A DNA stretch of 64,000 nucleotides. It comes from Acidovorax sp. sic0104 (lineage in GTDB: Bacteria; Pseudomonadota; Gammaproteobacteria; Burkholderiales; Burkholderiaceae_C). The DNA is taken from positions 1 through 64,000 of the forward strand of contig NZ_JAHUWH010000018.1 in NCBI RefSeq assembly GCF_019219095.1, in the 5' to 3' direction. Made by a program: the position numbers and the translations under genes. Below, piece after piece: positions 35,767-44,079 of this stretch (position 1 is its first letter; each line of letters begins with the position of its first letter). The notes under the pieces were generated by a model that was not told the origin of the DNA, did not search any database, and saw only the letters and a program-made list of their open reading frames with translations.

Positions 35767-35826
35767 CCGTTCGGGCTGAGCTTGTCGAAGCCTCACGCGG
35801 CGCTTCGACAAGCTCAGCGTGAACGG
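35767..35826. repeat. Large palindromic repeat, family C, copy 2 (terminator-like)
   Basis: GAGCTTGTCGAAGC and GCTTCGACAAGCTC are perfect inverted arms, with outer CCGTTC/GAACGG pairing, totalling 60 bp. T-rich sequence follows (TTGTTTTGTTTTT). It probably terminates the YjgR transcript. Confidence 0.7.
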
Positions 35827-35908
35827 TTGTTTTGTTTTTGACTGGCGGTGGACACACGGCGCCAGGCTTTCTTTGCGGCCTGAAGCAAAGAACATCATCG
35901 CCGACATT

Positions 35909-35960
35909 GAAAATAGCCTCTACCGCTTACCCACCAAGCGCCAGGCGCTATCAATTGGTG
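35909..35960. repeat. Dispersed hairpin repeat, family A, copy 5
   Basis: AATAGCCTCTACCGCTTACC, then AAGCGCCAGGCGCTATCAATT: a diverged copy with both hairpin halves recognisable. Confidence 0.55.
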
Positions 35961-36060
35961 AGCAAATTGCATCCTCGCCACAGCCTTCAAATTCTTCTCC
36001 CGCTGTGCGTGCAGGCATGGCACCATGCGCGCACAAAACAACACACAACAGGAGGATGGG

Positions 36061-36894
36061 ATGGGTCGCATCGACAACCTTCTCGTGCGCTGGGGGCCGC
36101 GCACGGTGATGCTGGCCACGGGCATCTGGATGCTGGTCTTCGTGGGCATGCTCGCGGGGCTGTGGCGCATGCACTGGACCTGGGCTGTGTACGTGGTCGC
36201 CACCGTGGTGCTGGCCGCCGTCGTGATCCAGTGGACCAACGCGGTACGCGAGCGCTATGTGCGCGAGGCCGCGCTGCCCCAATTCTTGAAGCGCAAACTG
36301 CGCGAGGCGTACCCCCACCTGAACCAGAAGGACTGCGAACTGGTCGAGCGCGGGCTGCGCCAGTTCTTCATGGCCTGCATGCGCAGCCGCAAGCAATTCG
36401 TGGCCATGCCATCCAAGGCGGTGGATGCCATGTGGCACGAATTCATCCTGCACACCCAGGCCTACAAGACCTGGTGCGAACGTGCGCTGGGTTTCTTCTT
36501 GCACCACACGCCTGCCGAGGCCCTGGGCGCCCGGGCCAGGAACAACGACGGCCTGCGCCGCGCGTGGTACTGGGCGTGCAAGGATGAGGGCATCAACCCC
36601 AAATCGCCCTCGCGGCTGCCCCTGCTGTTCGCGCTGGATGCCAAGCTCGCGATTGCCGGTGGCTTCAACTATGTACCCAACTGCGGCGACATCGCCCGCA
36701 AGAACGAAGCCGGCGGCGACGCCAGCGGCACCTACTGCGGCACCCACTTTGCCGACAGCGGCTACAGCGGCAGCGCGGGCGACTTCGGCGGTGCAGAAAG
36801 CTCCAGCTCCAGCAGCGATGGAAGCAGCAGCAGCGACAGCGGCGGTGACGGGGGCAGCTGCGGTAGCGGATGTGGTGGCGGGGGCGGCGACTGA
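36061..36894 (+). CDS. GRDP-like (DUF1399-type) membrane protein with Ser/Gly/Cys tail
   Basis: The product is 277 aa. Two hydrophobic segments (about 15-34 and 38-57) anchor it. The cytosolic part carries VDAMWHEFILHTQAYKTWC (121-139), matching the D-x-x-W-H...H...Y...C signature of glycine-rich domain proteins known mainly from plants and some bacteria. The last 60 residues are Ser/Gly/Asp-rich and end GSGCGGGGGD. AGGAGG sits shortly before the ATG. The function is unknown; the His/Cys motif suggests metal binding. It stands alone. Confidence 0.65.
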   Translation: MGRIDNLLVRWGPRTVMLATGIWMLVFVGMLAGLWRMHWTWAVYVVATVVLAAVVIQWTNAVRERYVREAALPQFLKRKLREAYPHLNQKDCELVERGLRQFFMACMRSRKQFVAMPSKAVDAMWHEFILHTQAYKTWCERALGFFLHHTPAEALGARARNNDGLRRAWYWACKDEGINPKSPSRLPLLFALDAKLAIAGGFNYVPNCGDIARKNEAGGDASGTYCGTHFADSGYSGSAGDFGGAESSSSSSDGSSSSDSGGDGGSCGSGCGGGGGD

Positions 36895-37008
36895 GCGAGC
36901 GCGCCACGCGCCTCAACCCGCAGCCCGGCGCCCATCGACGCCGCACCGGATGGCCAAGTCGCCCACGCGACGACATGGCGCCCCCTGCCGGGTCTACAGT
37001 GACTGCCC

Positions 37009-37857
37009 ATGAACACCCCCTCCCTGACCTGCTTCTCGCTCAGCATCACCGACCATGTGGCCCACCTGGTGCTGAACCGGCCCGAGGCCATGAACACCAT
37101 GCACCCCACTTTCTGGCGCGAGCTGGACGAGGTGCTGGCCCAGCTGAACAAGGCGGGCGATGCGCGGGTGCTGGTGGTCAGCAGCACCGGCAAGCACTTC
37201 AGCGCGGGCATGGCGCTTGAAACCTTCGGAGGCGCCATCACCCTGGACGACCGGAGCCCCGAGGGGCGTGCCGCCGTCTTCGACCTGCTCACCGACATGC
37301 AGGCCACCTTCAGCCGCATCGAGAGCCTGCGCATTCCCGTCATCATGGCCATTCAGGGCGGCTGCATCGGCGGCGCGGTGGATTTGGTCACCACCGCCTG
37401 CGTGCGCTACGCCACGGCCGACGCGTTCTTCTGCATCCAGGAGATCAACATCGGCATGGTGGCCGACGTGGGCACGCTGCAGCGCCTGCCCAAGCTCATC
37501 CCGCTGGGCGTGGTCAAGGAGCTGGCCTACACCGGCCGTCGCCTGGGGGCGGACAAGGCCCTGGGCTATGGCCTGGTCAATGAGGTCTTCGACACGCCGC
37601 AGACCATGCTGGCCGCCGCGCTGCAATGCGCCCGCGAGATCGCTGCCAAGCCCCCTGTGGCCATCTGGGGTACCAAGCAGGCCGTGAACTATGCCCGCGA
37701 CCACAGTGTGGAAGACAGCCTGCGCCAGATGGGCTGGCTGCAGGGCGCGATCTGGAGCAACCGGCACGTGCGCGAGTCCGTCACCGCGATGAAGGAAAAG
37801 CGCACCGGCGAGTTCCCGCCGCTCGCGCCACTGATCCGGTTCAGCGAACAGGGCTGA
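37009..37857 (+). CDS. Crotonase, dienoyl-CoA isomerase-like (ECH1-type)
   Basis: The product is 282 aa. The crotonase fold has oxyanion-hole segments SSTGKHFSAGMALE (58-71) and QGGCIGGAVDLV (116-127). Glu145 and Asp153 in QEINIGMVADVGTLQRLPK are spaced eight apart, like the catalytic Glu/Asp pair of delta3,5-delta2,4-dienoyl-CoA isomerase. That predicts isomerisation of dienoyl-CoA during beta-oxidation of odd-position unsaturated fatty acids rather than simple hydration. It stands alone, with no other beta-oxidation gene beside it. Confidence 0.85.
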   Translation: MNTPSLTCFSLSITDHVAHLVLNRPEAMNTMHPTFWRELDEVLAQLNKAGDARVLVVSSTGKHFSAGMALETFGGAITLDDRSPEGRAAVFDLLTDMQATFSRIESLRIPVIMAIQGGCIGGAVDLVTTACVRYATADAFFCIQEINIGMVADVGTLQRLPKLIPLGVVKELAYTGRRLGADKALGYGLVNEVFDTPQTMLAAALQCAREIAAKPPVAIWGTKQAVNYARDHSVEDSLRQMGWLQGAIWSNRHVRESVTAMKEKRTGEFPPLAPLIRFSEQG

Positions 37858-37893
37858 CCACCGGCTGCGCGGCCGACCCCTTGCGCCCGCAAC

Positions 37894-37920
37894 CCGTTCG
37901 GGGCTGAGCCTGTGGAAGCC
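37894..37920. repeat. Half copy of palindromic repeat family C
   Basis: CCCGTTCGGGGCTGAGCCTG followed by TGGAAGCC matches the left arm of the 35767 palindrome without its partner arm. It lies after the crotonase stop. Confidence 0.5.
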
Positions 37921-37954
37921 AGGTCGCTGGGCCGCCGCATCCACCACGTCTATT

Positions 37955-38016
37955 CGCTACTTATTTGATAGCTGCTGGCGCTTTCCCAACAAGCGCCAGC
38001 AGCCCATTTCACCCCA
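37955..38016. repeat. Dispersed hairpin repeat, family A, copy 6
   Basis: GCTACTTATTTGATAGC is followed by GCTGGCGCTTTCCCAACAAG and GCGCCAGC. Both hairpins are intact, which makes this the clearest copy of the family. Confidence 0.8.
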
Positions 38017-38084
38017 AAATCAGGGCCGACGGGCTATCATGTGGCAACCAGGGGCAGGCCGCGCCCCGCAGCGAGGACGCCACC

Positions 38085-39077
38085 ATGACAGTGACCAGCC
38101 TGCCTCTCCCCACCTACCACGACGTGGCCGCCGCAGCCGAGCGGCTCGCAGGCGTCGCGCACCACACGCCCGTGATGCGCTGCACCACCATCGACGAGCA
38201 GTTGGGCGCAAAGCTGTTCTTCAAGTGCGAGAACCTGCAGCGCACCGGCGCCTTCAAGTTCCGCGGGGCCTACAACGCACTGGCCCAGTTCACCGATGCG
38301 CAGCGTGAAGGCGGCGTGCTCACCTTCTCCGCCGGCAACCATGCCCAGGCCGTCGCCCTGTCGGCACGCCTGCTCGACATGCCGGCGCTGGTAGTGATGC
38401 CAGAGGATGCAGCGGTCTCCAAGATGACGGCCACGCGCGACTTCGGCGCCCAGGTCGTCACCTACAACCGCCACACCGAAGACCGCGAAGCCATCAGCCG
38501 CCAGCTTGCACGCGAGCGCGGCATGACGCTGGTGCCGCCGTTCGACCACCCCCATGTCATTGCCGGCCAGGGCACCGCCGCGCTGGAGTTGCTGCAGGAG
38601 GTGCCCGACCTCGACTACCTCTTCATCAGCCTGGGCGGTGGCGGCCTGCTGTCGGGCGCGCTGCTCGCGGCGCAAGTGCTGGCACCGCGGTGCAAGGTCA
38701 TCGGCGTGGAGCCAGAGACCGCCAACGATGCCCAGCAGTCCCTGCGCGCAGGGCACATCGTGCGCATTCCCCACCCGCAAACCATCGCCGACGGCGCCCA
38801 GACACAGTCGCTGGGCGAGCTCACGTTTCCCATCATCCGCGACCATGCCGAGGACATCATCACCGTGAGCGACGAACAGCTGATCGATGCGCTGCGCTTC
38901 TTTGCGGGGCGCATGAAGATCACCGTCGAGCCCACCGGAGCGCTGGGCCTGGCGGGGGTGCAGGCCTTTTCTGGAGAAGACAGCGGCGCCAAGCTGCTGC
39001 ACGGCGAACGCGTGGGCGTCATCGTGAGCGGAGGCAACGTGGACCTGGCCCGCTACGCGCGCTTTCTGGCGGACTAG
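38085..39077 (+). CDS. Threonine/serine dehydratase-like PLP enzyme (fold type II)
   Basis: The product is 330 aa. Lys58 in [13 protein letters not shown] binds pyridoxal phosphate, [10 protein letters not shown] binds the substrate carboxylate, and [10 protein letters not shown] cradles the phosphate. At this length it lacks the ACT regulatory domain of IlvA, so it groups with catabolic threonine dehydratase, serine racemase or threo-3-hydroxyaspartate ammonia-lyase. GAGG lies eight bases before the ATG at 38085. It is a stand-alone gene after a family A repeat. The substrate is not decided. Confidence 0.87.
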   Translation: MTVTSLPLPTYHDVAAAAERLAGVAHHTPVMRCTTIDEQLGAKLFFKCENLQRTGAFKFRGAYNALAQFTDAQREGGVLTFSAGNHAQAVALSARLLDMPALVVMPEDAAVSKMTATRDFGAQVVTYNRHTEDREAISRQLARERGMTLVPPFDHPHVIAGQGTAALELLQEVPDLDYLFISLGGGGLLSGALLAAQVLAPRCKVIGVEPETANDAQQSLRAGHIVRIPHPQTIADGAQTQSLGELTFPIIRDHAEDIITVSDEQLIDALRFFAGRMKITVEPTGALGLAGVQAFSGEDSGAKLLHGERVGVIVSGGNVDLARYARFLAD

Positions 39078-39229
39078 ACCCCCGCTCCACCCGATGCGGC
39101 GGACCGGACCGCCGGTTTCACGGCGGCGTGGCACGTGTGCACGGCAGTTTCCGCGCACCATTGCGAAGGGAGGCGAAAATACAGCCACCGCCATTCATTC
39201 ACCCTTGTAGAACCAACACAGGCCGCGCC

Positions 39230-39874
<645 letters not shown>

Positions 39875-39926
39875 GGGAGCTGCCTGGCGCAGACACGCAG
39901 CCCGCGCCACCCTGCCCACGCAGCCA

Positions 39927-39949
39927 GCCACCCTTAGGGTGGCTTTTTT
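39927..39949 (+). terminator. Rho-independent terminator of upp
   Basis: GCCACCC (39927-39933) pairs with GGGTGGC (39937-39943) around a TTA loop and is followed by six T residues (39944-39949). It is a textbook intrinsic terminator 53 bp past the upp stop. Confidence 0.92.
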
Positions 39950-40001
39950 CATGGGCGCCACGCGCGCCGCACTGATTTTTACCACCTGGTGGCTTTCCTC
40001 T

Positions 40002-40070
40002 GGCAGACTGGCGCGCAGTCTGCCGCCGTGCTGGCACCGACTGGCGCGCTCCTTGCTTGGGAGCCAAGCA
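40002..40070 (+). promoter_or_regulatory. Structured leader of the nucleoside importer gene
   Basis: Two stem-loops stand in series: GGCAGACT (40002-40009) with AGTCTGCC (40017-40024), and TGCTTGG (40054-40060) with CCAAGCA (40064-40070). GACTGGCGCGC is directly repeated at 40006 and 40039. They lie 52-120 bp before the ATG, so they may be in the 5' UTR or be operator sites. No known riboswitch class is recognised. Confidence 0.4.
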
Positions 40071-40121
40071 TCCAAGCACCCTCTTGCTGGCCATTCTTTT
40101 CTGAACTGAAGGAACCCCACC

Positions 40122-41132
40122 ATGACCACCCGCCGCATCTTCACCGGACGCCTGCTCTGCACCTCCATCGCCCTCTCAGCCGCATTGGCTATTGCGCCGT
40201 CGATGGCGGGGGCGCAAACCAAGCTCAAGGTGGCAGCGATCTACACGGTGCCTTACGAGCAGCAGTGGGTAAGCCGCATCCACAAGGCCCTGAAGGCCGC
40301 GGAGGCGCGGGGCGAGATCGAATACAAGTCGAGCGAGAACGTCTCCAACGCCGACTACGAGCGCGTGATGCGCGAGTACGCGACGGGGGGCAACCAGTTG
40401 ATCGTGGGCGAAGCTTTCGCAGTGGAGGCCGCCGCGCGCAAGGTGGCCAAGGACTTCCCCAAGACGTCCTTCCTGCTGGGCTCGTCGGGCAAGCCCCAGG
40501 CGCCCAACTTCAGCGTGTTCGACAACTACATCCAGGAGCCCGCCTATCTGTCGGGCATGGTGGCGGGGGGCATGACCAAGACGAACAAGATCGGCATGGT
40601 GGGTGGCTTTCCCATCCCCGAGGTGAACCGCCTCATGCACGCTTTCATGGCGGGCGCCAAGGAAACCAACCCGAAGGTCGAGTTCACCGTGAGCTTCATC
40701 AACAGCTGGTTCGACCCACCGAAAGCCAAGGAAGCGACGTTTGCCATGATCGACAAGGGCGCCGACGTGCTCTATGCCGAGCGTTTCGGCGTGTCCGATG
40801 CGGCCAAGGAAAAGGGCAAGCTTGCCATCGGCAATGTGATCAACACCCAGGACAAGTACCCCGACACCGTCGTGGCGTCGGCCCTGTGGCACATGGAGCC
40901 CAGCATCGACCGCGCGCTCAAGCTGGTGAAGGAAGGCAAGTTCACTCCGGAGGACTACGGCCCGTATTCGATGATGAAGCACAAGGGCTCCGAACTGGCG
41001 CCGCTGGGCACGTTCGAGAAGAAGGTGCCTGCCGACATCGTGGCCAAGGTCAAGGCCCGGGAGGCCGACATCCTGGCCGGCAAGTTCACGGTGAAGGTGG
41101 ACGACAGCCAGCCCAAGTCCACGGCAAAGTGA
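40122..41132 (+). CDS. BMP-family (purine nucleoside) ABC substrate-binding protein
   Basis: The product is 336 aa and periplasmic. Residues 1-31 are a signal peptide ending AGAQ. The BMP (basic membrane protein/PnrA) fold follows, with KVAAIYTVPYEQQWVSRIH, SGMVAGGMTKTNKIGMVGGFP and YAERFG. PnrA-type receptors bind purine nucleosides; some relatives bind other ligands. The matching ATPase and two permeases follow within 6 kb, separated by a lipoprotein nucleosidase, which supports nucleoside import. Confidence 0.88.
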   Translation: MTTRRIFTGRLLCTSIALSAALAIAPSMAGAQTKLKVAAIYTVPYEQQWVSRIHKALKAAEARGEIEYKSSENVSNADYERVMREYATGGNQLIVGEAFAVEAAARKVAKDFPKTSFLLGSSGKPQAPNFSVFDNYIQEPAYLSGMVAGGMTKTNKIGMVGGFPIPEVNRLMHAFMAGAKETNPKVEFTVSFINSWFDPPKAKEATFAMIDKGADVLYAERFGVSDAAKEKGKLAIGNVINTQDKYPDTVVASALWHMEPSIDRALKLVKEGKFTPEDYGPYSMMKHKGSELAPLGTFEKKVPADIVAKVKAREADILAGKFTVKVDDSQPKSTAK

Positions 41133-41141
41133 GCCGGCGCC

Positions 41142-41176
41142 GCGTGACGGTGGTGGACCACCCGCCACCGTCACGC
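41142..41176 (+). terminator. Long stem-loop after the binding-protein gene
   Basis: GCGTGACGGTGG (41142-41153) pairs perfectly with CCACCGTCACGC (41165-41176) around an 11-base loop. No T-run follows. It probably stabilises the abundant binding-protein mRNA or partially terminates, a common device for differential expression in ABC operons. Confidence 0.6.
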
Positions 41177-41344
41177 ACCGGGGGGGTGCACAGGCCCTTG
41201 CAGCCGCCCGCGCCTCATCAATAAAAAAGCCGACGGCGCCCTGCCCCGCAAGTGCTTGCTTGCCAGGGGCCTGCGTGCCTCTGCCACGAACTTCGCACTT
41301 GCGCTAGGCTGCAGCATTTGCGCCATCTTCACCAGGACTTGACC

Positions 41345-42331
41345 ATGCCCTCTTCCCGCCGCACTGCGATCCGCACCACCACCCTCGCCCGGCATGGGCT
41401 GCGCGTGGTGGCGACGTTCGCACTGGCCGCTGCACTGGCAGCGTGCAGCACCGCGCCCAACCGGCCATCGGGGGCGTCGGTGGTGCAGCTCGATGCCACA
41501 CCGCGCATCGCCGTCATCTCCGCCTTCGAGCCCGAGCTGACGGTGCTGCTGCCACAGGTGCAGCAGCCAGTGAAGCACCGCCTCAATGGCGTGGAGTTCA
41601 CCACCGGCACCTTGTCGGGCCAACCGGTCGTGGTGTTCCTGTCAGGCATCAGCATGACCAATGCGGCCATGAACACCCAGCTGGCGCTGGATCGATTCAA
41701 CGTGAGCCACATCGTCTTTTCGGGCATCGCGGGCGGCGTGAACCCGCGCCTGCACATCGGCGACGTGACGGTGCCCGCGCAGTGGGGCCAGTACATGGAG
41801 TGGCTGATGGCCCGCGAGGACAAACCCGGCCAGTACAGTGCCCCGGCGTGGATGAAGAGCGAGCTGACCCTGCCCTCCTTCGGCATGATGCACCCGCGCC
41901 CGGTAGAGGTGCGCAGCGCCGCGAACCCCGCCCTCACCAAGCAGTTCTGGTTCGCGGCCGACGCCCGCATGCTGGCCGTGGCGCGCAGCCTGGGCACCAG
42001 CGTCGCGCTGGACCATTGCCATGCTGACAAGTGCCTGAAGGAGCGCCCCCGCATGGTGGTGGGCGGCAATGGCGTCTCGGGCCAGGCCTTCGTGGACAAC
42101 AAGGCCTTCCGCGAATACGCGTTCAAGACCTTCGACGCCAACGTGCTCGACATGGAGACCGCCGCCACGGCCATGGTGGCGCACAGCAATGGCGTGCCCT
42201 ACATCGCATTCCGCTCGCTGAGCGATCTGGCCGGTGGAGGCGATGGCGAGAACGAGATGGATACCTTCATGCACCTGGCCGCAGCCAATTCGGCCAAGGT
42301 GCTGCAGGCGTTTCTGGCCAGCTGGAAGTGA
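41345..42331 (+). CDS. Lipoprotein nucleosidase/phosphorylase (MTA/SAH nucleosidase-like)
   Basis: The product is 328 aa, PNP/UDP phosphorylase superfamily. The N-terminus has a hydrophobic segment ending in the lipobox LAAC, so it should be a lipoprotein outside the cytoplasm. The fold shows RIAVISAFEPEL, FSGIAGGVNPRLHIGDV and NVLDMETAATAMVAHSNGVP with the substrate-binding Glu, then FRSLSD with the catalytic Asp. It is embedded in a nucleoside ABC operon, which suggests nucleoside cleavage in the periplasm before or instead of uptake. Confidence 0.83.
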   Translation: MPSSRRTAIRTTTLARHGLRVVATFALAAALAACSTAPNRPSGASVVQLDATPRIAVISAFEPELTVLLPQVQQPVKHRLNGVEFTTGTLSGQPVVVFLSGISMTNAAMNTQLALDRFNVSHIVFSGIAGGVNPRLHIGDVTVPAQWGQYMEWLMAREDKPGQYSAPAWMKSELTLPSFGMMHPRPVEVRSAANPALTKQFWFAADARMLAVARSLGTSVALDHCHADKCLKERPRMVVGGNGVSGQAFVDNKAFREYAFKTFDANVLDMETAATAMVAHSNGVPYIAFRSLSDLAGGGDGENEMDTFMHLAAANSAKVLQAFLASWK

Positions 42332-42368
42332 TGCCATGAACCTGGGGCGTGCACTGGGTGCCTGGAGC

Positions 42369-42396
42369 CCCTCTCCTCTCGCGCGAGAGGAGAGGG
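42369..42396. repeat. 28-bp perfect palindrome, family B-like remnant
   Basis: CCCTCTCCTCTCGC is followed immediately by its exact reverse complement, with no loop. The CCCTCTC...GAGAGGG core resembles the middle of the stop-adjacent family B repeat, and it lies 37 bp after the nucleosidase stop. Confidence 0.55.
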
Positions 42397-42449
42397 AGTG
42401 GCGTGCATTGAACAGGCATTGCGAATAACGCACACCATCGCACCCCACC

Positions 42450-44036
42450 ATGCCCGACGCCGTCCTCCACCTGAAGAACATCACCAAGCGTTTTGGCAAG
42501 CTGGTCGCCAACGACGGCATCAGCCTGACCCTGCAGCCCGGTGAGGTGCTGGCGCTGCTGGGCGAAAACGGCGCGGGCAAGTCCACGCTGATGTCCATCC
42601 TGTTCGGGCACTACGTGGCGGACGCAGGGCACATCGAGGCCTTCGGCCAGTCGCTGCCGCCAGGGCAGCCGCGCGCAGCGCTGGCGGCAGGCATCGGCAT
42701 GGTGCACCAGCATTTCGCGCTGGCCGACAACCTCTCTGTGCTCGACAACGTGCTGCTGGGCACCGAGCCTCTGTGGCAGCCCTTCTCGCGGCGCCGCGAG
42801 GCGCGGTCCCGGCTGCTGGCGGTGGCGGGGCAATTCGGTCTGCCTGTCAACCCGGATGCGCGGGTGGGCAGCCTCTCGGTGGGCGAGCGCCAGCGGGTCG
42901 AGATTCTGAAGGCGCTGTACCGGGGCGCGCGCATCCTCATCCTGGACGAACCCACCGCCGTGCTCACCCCGCAGGAGAGCGAGGCGCTGTTCGCCACGCT
43001 GGCACACATGGTGGCACAGGGCCTGTCCATCATCTTCATCAGCCACAAGCTGGCCGAGGTGCTGCGCGTATCGCACCGTGTGGCCGTGTTGCGCCAGGGC
43101 AAGCTGGTGGCCGAAGCCGCGACGCGGGACACGACACAAGGGCAGCTTGCGCAATGGATGGTGGGCCATGCGGTCCAAGCCGCAGAGCGCAGGCCGGCGC
43201 GCAATGTGGGCGGAGCGGTGTGCGAGCTGCAAAGTGTCAGCACCGCCGCAGAGGGGCAAGACCGGCTGCGTGATGTCTCGCTGACCCTGCGCGCGGGCGA
43301 GATCGTGGCCATTGCGGGTGTGTCGGGCAACGGGCAGGTCGCGCTGGCCGATGTGTTGTGCGGCATGCGCCGGGCCACGGCAGGCCAGGTCACGCTGCGC
43401 GGTGCACCGCTGCCAGCGCGGCCTGCGTGGCTGGTCAGCCAGGGCGTTGCCCGCATCCCCGAAGACCGGCACGCCGTGGGCGTGGTGGGCGATCTGCCCG
43501 TGTGGGAGAACGCTGTGTCCGAGCGCCTGCGCAGCCACTGGTTTGCGCAACCCTGGTTCAAAGGCTTGTGGATCAAGCGCCGCGCTGCCCGCGCACACGC
43601 GCAACGCCTGGCCGAGATGTTCGATGTGCGGGGCGGAGGGTCTGACACGCCGGCGCGTGCGCTGTCCGGCGGCAACATGCAAAAGCTCATCCTCGGGCGG
43701 GCGCTGATGCCTCCGCAGGACGCATCGCTGGCAGCACCGCATCCCCAGCTGATCGTGGCCCATCAGCCCACCTGGGGCCTGGATATCGGCGCGGTGAGCT
43801 TTGTGCAGCAGCAGCTCATCAATGCTCGCGATGGCGGTGCGGCCGTGCTGCTGATTTCGGACGACCTGGACGAGGTGCTGTCACTGGGCGACCGCGTGGC
43901 GGTGATGCACGCGGGCCATCTGAGCGAGGCACGGCCTGCCGAGAACTGGTCGCGCGAAGCCATCGGGCTCGCGATGGCGGGTGCGGGTGCGGGTGCGGGT
44001 GCGGGTGCACAAAGCCCAGCCGGAGACGCGCCATGA
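42450..44036 (+). CDS. Nucleoside/sugar-type ABC transporter ATPase (two-domain)
   Basis: The product is 528 aa with two tandem nucleotide-binding domains. The first has Walker A LLGENGAGKST (about 36-46), signature LSVGERQRVEI and Walker B ILILDEPTAVLTP. The second has the degenerate Walker A AGVSGNGQVAL and signature LSGGNMQKL, as in RbsA/YufO-type ATPases. It powers the permeases encoded downstream for the BMP-bound ligand. The C-terminus carries five Ala-Gly repeats from a hexanucleotide repeat. An opposite-strand gene separates it from the permeases. Confidence 0.9.
   Translation: MPDAVLHLKNITKRFGKLVANDGISLTLQPGEVLALLGENGAGKSTLMSILFGHYVADAGHIEAFGQSLPPGQPRAALAAGIGMVHQHFALADNLSVLDNVLLGTEPLWQPFSRRREARSRLLAVAGQFGLPVNPDARVGSLSVGERQRVEILKALYRGARILILDEPTAVLTPQESEALFATLAHMVAQGLSIIFISHKLAEVLRVSHRVAVLRQGKLVAEAATRDTTQGQLAQWMVGHAVQAAERRPARNVGGAVCELQSVSTAAEGQDRLRDVSLTLRAGEIVAIAGVSGNGQVALADVLCGMRRATAGQVTLRGAPLPARPAWLVSQGVARIPEDRHAVGVVGDLPVWENAVSERLRSHWFAQPWFKGLWIKRRAARAHAQRLAEMFDVRGGGSDTPARALSGGNMQKLILGRALMPPQDASLAAPHPQLIVAHQPTWGLDIGAVSFVQQQLINARDGGAAVLLISDDLDEVLSLGDRVAVMHAGHLSEARPAENWSREAIGLAMAGAGAGAGAGAQSPAGDAP
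43977..44006 (+). repeat. Hexanucleotide repeat (GCGGGT)x5
   Basis: Five perfect tandem copies encode (Ala-Gly)5 near the ATPase C-terminus. Copy changes stay in frame, so slippage would lengthen or shorten the tail without a frameshift. Confidence 0.85.
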
Positions 44037-44079
44037 ACCACGCGGAGCACAGCGCGCGCCACCCAGCCCCATCCGTGCG

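Larger units (their letters stand above)
35649..36060. other. Gene-free stretch between YjgR and GRDP-like genes
   Basis: These 412 bp hold a family C palindrome (35767-35826) and a family A repeat (35909-35960). The promoter of the GRDP-like gene presumably lies between 35970 and 36050. I see no additional coding sequence. Confidence 0.5.

Noticed and set aside
43977-44006. Possible CRISPR-like array
   Set aside because: It is a contiguous hexanucleotide repeat without spacers, inside a coding sequence.
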